NCBI GenBank assembly: GCA_900557585.1
Contig: USTJ01000034.1
Coordinates: 1-7,223, forward strand
Direction of reading: 5' to 3'
Source of the DNA: an uncultured Eubacteriales bacterium
Lineage (GTDB): Bacteria; Bacillota; Clostridia; Christensenellales; UBA1242
DNA: 7,223 nucleotides
Positions 5,825 through 7,223 of the stretch are shown here, in pieces. The notes beneath the pieces are model-generated. The model worked only from the letters and a program-made list of their open reading frames with translations. It was not told the DNA's origin and made no database searches. Position numbers and translations under genes: made by a program. Positions within the stretch are counted from its first letter, which is position 1, and every line of letters begins with the position of its first letter.

Positions 5825-6115
5825 TTAAATGTTGGTGATGAGTTTGAGAAGCCAACCAAGAAGGCTGTCAATTCCAAGAACAACAAGTGTGAAAATCAAA
5901 ACAACAGAAATAACCATTCCTGTTTGTTTCATTGTCTTGCCAAAAGTAGGCCAAGAAACTTTTTTAAGTTCACCCATTGTCTCTTTAACACGAGAGCGTT
6001 TTGGTTGAGCGTTTGCATTCTTCACCTTTTTGTTTTTTGCTTTTGCTTGTTTGTCTTTCTTTACTTCTTTAACTTCGGTAGTATTGCTTGCAAGAGTTTT
6101 TTCTACTTTTGCCAT
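5825..6115 (-). CDS. secE: Preprotein translocase subunit SecE
   Basis: SecE clamps SecY in the membrane translocon. The 96-residue product is the short single-span Gram-positive type. It has a long, lysine-rich N-terminal extension (1-45) that looks disordered, the conserved amphipathic motif GELKKVSWPTFGKT (48-61), then one membrane helix at about 67-91 (GMVISVVLIFTLVVLGIDSL and onward). The extension makes it longer than the 60-70 residues common in Firmicutes. The ATG at 6115 follows GGGAG. Its place between rpmG and nusG is the standard order and supports the call. Confidence 0.95.
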   Translation of the reverse strand: MAKVEKTLASNTTEVKEVKKDKQAKAKNKKVKNANAQPKRSRVKETMGELKKVSWPTFGKTMKQTGMVISVVLIFTLVVLGIDSLLGWLLKLITNI

Positions 6116-6134
6116 AGTGTATCTCCCTTATAAA

Positions 6135-6284
6135 TTATTTTGCTTCTTTGTGAGCGGTGTGCTTTTTGCAAAATCTGCAATACTTATTCAAAGTGATTCG
6201 GTCTGGATCATTCTTTTTGTTTTTATAGTTATCATAGTTCTTTTGTTTGCATTCTGTGCATTCAAGTGTAATCTTGGTTCTCAT
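6135..6284 (-). CDS. rpmG: 50S ribosomal protein L33, zinc-binding form
   Basis: L33 lies near the E site of the large subunit. The 49-residue product begins [17 protein letters not shown] and ends [16 protein letters not shown]. Two CxxC pairs (Cys9/Cys12 and Cys36/Cys39) identify the zinc-binding (C+) form, which in Bacillota is often accompanied by a zinc-free paralogue induced in zinc limitation. The ATG at 6284 has AGGAG (6292-6296) seven bases upstream. It is the first gene of the rpmG-secE-nusG operon, 19 bases before secE, behind its own promoter and a short hairpin leader. Confidence 0.96.
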   Translation of the reverse strand: MRTKITLECTECKQKNYDNYKNKKNDPDRITLNKYCRFCKKHTAHKEAK

Positions 6285-6296
6285 AATTTTACTCCT

Positions 6297-6322
6297 AAAA
6301 AAACACCCCCGAAGGATAGTGC
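6297..6322 (-). promoter_or_regulatory. Terminator-like hairpin in the rpmG leader
   Basis: On the RNA strand CAC-TA-TCC, loop TTCG, GGG-GTG (6321-6304) forms a stem with a two-base bulge and a C(UUCG)G tetraloop, directly followed by T7 (6303-6297) and then the AGGAG site. The predicted transcript start (about 6322) coincides with the base of the hairpin. It may be a 5' stabilising stem, an attenuator, or a terminator for tsaD read-through; the sequence does not decide. Confidence 0.55.
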
Positions 6323-6328
6323 TTTATT

Positions 6329-6357
6329 ATAATAACACACGGGTGCGTTGTTGTCAA
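6329..6357 (-). promoter_or_regulatory. Strong sigma-70-type promoter of rpmG-secE-nusG
   Basis: TTGACA (6357-6352), a 17-bp spacer and TATTAT (6334-6329), with TGT just before the -10 forming an extended -10. A TATAAT three bases downstream is an alternative but would need a 20-bp spacer. The spacer carries the 14-mer shared with the S10 promoter, here abutting the -10. Confidence 0.85.
6335..6348 (-). repeat. Shared 14-mer in promoter spacer, copy 2
   Basis: ACGCACCCGTGTGT, identical to the copy at 3745-3758 but placed three bases beyond TTGACA, touching the -10 box. The different offset relative to the -35 in the two promoters argues against it being simply part of a conserved promoter core. 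Confidence 0.6.
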
Positions 6358-6367
6358 GCACGATTTT

Positions 6368-6389
6368 GTTATTTTTTTGTTATTTTTTT
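6368..6389 (-). repeat. Tandem 11-mer A-tract repeat upstream of the rpmG promoter
   Basis: Two perfect head-to-tail copies of AAAAAAATAAC on the minus strand, followed by a third A-tract (AAAA, 6367-6364) at the same period. The tracts are one helical turn apart and end seven bases before TTGACA. This suggests curved DNA or an UP element. It also fills most of the 52-base gap between tsaD and the promoter. Confidence 0.65.
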
Positions 6390-6409
6390 TCTCTTGTATT
6401 ATATATAAA

Positions 6410-7223
6410 TTATAGTTTCACAACCGATGATGGCGCAAGAGTAAGTGGGTCTGCAAGGTTTTTGCCCTCGATGAAAGAATAATATCCAGCAGAGGCAACC
6501 ATTGCTGCATTATCTGTGCAAAGTTTGAGAGGTGGATATAAAACAGTGATGCCCGCTTTCTTCCCTTCTTCGGTTGCCATTTCGCGAAGACGAGCGTTTG
6601 CACTTACTCCCCCAGCAAGCACAAGGGTTTTAAGGTTATATTTCTTGCAAGCCTCAACCGCTTTGAACACAACTTGTGAAACTGCTTCTTCTTGGAAAGA
6701 GCAACAAACATCGGCATAGTTCACTTCTTCGCCACGTTGTTTTTTATTGTGGATATAGTTTATAACTGCGGTTTTAAGTCCGCTATATGAAAAGTTGAAA
6801 TCTTTAAGTTTCTCATGTGGTTTACTGATAAATGTAATGTTCTTTTTTCCCGAAAGGGCAAGTTTTTGCACATTTGGCCCACCCGGATATTCAAGCCCAC
6901 ACTCACGAGCAACTTTGTCAAACGCCTCGCCAATTGCATCGTCGGTTGTGGTACCAATAAGTGAACGGCTGAGATAGGTTTCCATTTTGCAAAGTGCAGT
7001 GTGTCCGCCACTTACAATCAAGCAGGCAAATGGCGGTTCAAGATTTTTGTGTTCAATATAGTTTGCCGCAATGTGCCCCTCGATATGGTTCACTGCATTA
7101 AGTGGCTTTTTGGTTGCATAGGCAAGCGCTTTTGCAAAGTTCACACCAACAATAAGTGCGCCAAGAAGACCCGCACCATAGGTCACGGCAATTGCATCAA
7201 TGTCGTCAATTGTAACACCGGCG
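6410..7223 (-). CDS. tsaD: tRNA N6-adenosine threonylcarbamoyltransferase TsaD, 5' end off window
   Basis: TsaD (Gcp/YgjD family) transfers the threonylcarbamoyl group to A37 of ANN-decoding tRNAs, acting with TsaB and TsaE. The visible 270 residues run from AGVTIDDIDAIAVTYGAG to the stop; about 65-75 N-terminal residues lie beyond the right edge. Motifs, counted from the first visible residue, are NHIEGH (45-50) with metal-binding His46 and His50, VSGGHTAL (70-77), TDDAIGEAFDKVAR (93-106), FSYSGLKTA (144-152), AGGVSANARLR (203-213) and CTDNAAM (235-241) with metal-binding Asp. The usual GPG before the His motif is GAG here. The GTG at 7186 is internal, since the frame continues upstream in conserved sequence. 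It lies upstream of, and on the same strand as, the rpmG promoter. Confidence 0.96.
   Translation of the reverse strand, partial: AGVTIDDIDAIAVTYGAGLLGALIVGVNFAKALAYATKKPLNAVNHIEGHIAANYIEHKNLEPPFACLIVSGGHTALCKMETYLSRSLIGTTTDDAIGEAFDKVARECGLEYPGGPNVQKLALSGKKNITFISKPHEKLKDFNFSYSGLKTAVINYIHNKKQRGEEVNYADVCCSFQEEAVSQVVFKAVEACKKYNLKTLVLAGGVSANARLREMATEEGKKAGITVLYPPLKLCTDNAAMVASAGYYSFIEGKNLADPLTLAPSSVVKL

Noticed and set aside
6030..6332. A 100-codon plus-strand hydrophobic frame resembling a membrane protein
   Set aside because: It is the complement of the lysine-rich secE start and rpmG; Phe/Leu-rich runs are expected opposite Lys/Glu codons.

Overview
The window reads as AT-rich Bacillota DNA, most likely an uncultured Clostridia-like bacterium. 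The evidence is the rpmG-secE-nusG-rplK-rplA and rpsJ-rplC-rplD-rplW-rplB-rpsS gene orders, the strong AGGAG/GGAGG ribosome binding sites, and protein sequences of clostridial type. The phylum call is an inference; no rRNA gene is present. Every supported gene lies on the minus strand, so the biological reading direction runs from high to low coordinates.

Layout in transcription order. (1) 7223-6410: tsaD, the tRNA t6A modification enzyme, cut by the right edge. (2) 6357-5077: a strong promoter, a short leader with a terminator-like hairpin, then rpmG (L33), secE and nusG. A 185-base gap follows that holds a possible L1 autoregulatory site, then rplK (L11) and rplA (L1), closed by an intrinsic terminator at 3916-3945. 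(3) 3763-518: a second strong promoter, a leader of about 170 nt with three candidate hairpins, then the S10 operon rpsJ-rplC-rplD-rplW-rplB-rpsS. (4) 518-1: the operon breaks. A reading frame begins with the first 15 or so codons of rplV (L22), and its start codon overlaps the rpsS stop. It then passes in frame into the middle of argininosuccinate synthase (ArgG), at about 49% G+C in the lines I counted against about 32-38% in the ribosomal genes. This looks like a chimeric join, either an assembly error or an illegitimate recombination, rather than a natural gene.

The genes form a ribosome-assembly and transcription/translation cluster: large-subunit proteins L1, L2, L3, L4, L11, L23 and L33, small-subunit proteins S10 and S19, the transcription factor NusG (which can contact S10) and the translocon subunit SecE. 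The usual block between rplA and rpsJ (rplJ, rplL, rpoB, rpoC, rpsL, rpsG, fusA, tuf) is absent, so the L11 and S10 clusters are directly adjacent.

The most interesting non-coding signal is that the two promoters share one architecture. Each has TTGACA, a 17-bp spacer holding the same 14-mer (ACGCACCCGTGTGT on the minus strand), an AT-rich -10 box, and A-tracts spaced 10-12 bp apart just upstream. This suggests coordinated control of both ribosomal-protein operons by an unidentified factor or by promoter topology. I see no CRISPR array, transposase, tRNA, rRNA or phage gene, and no clearly novel protein system.
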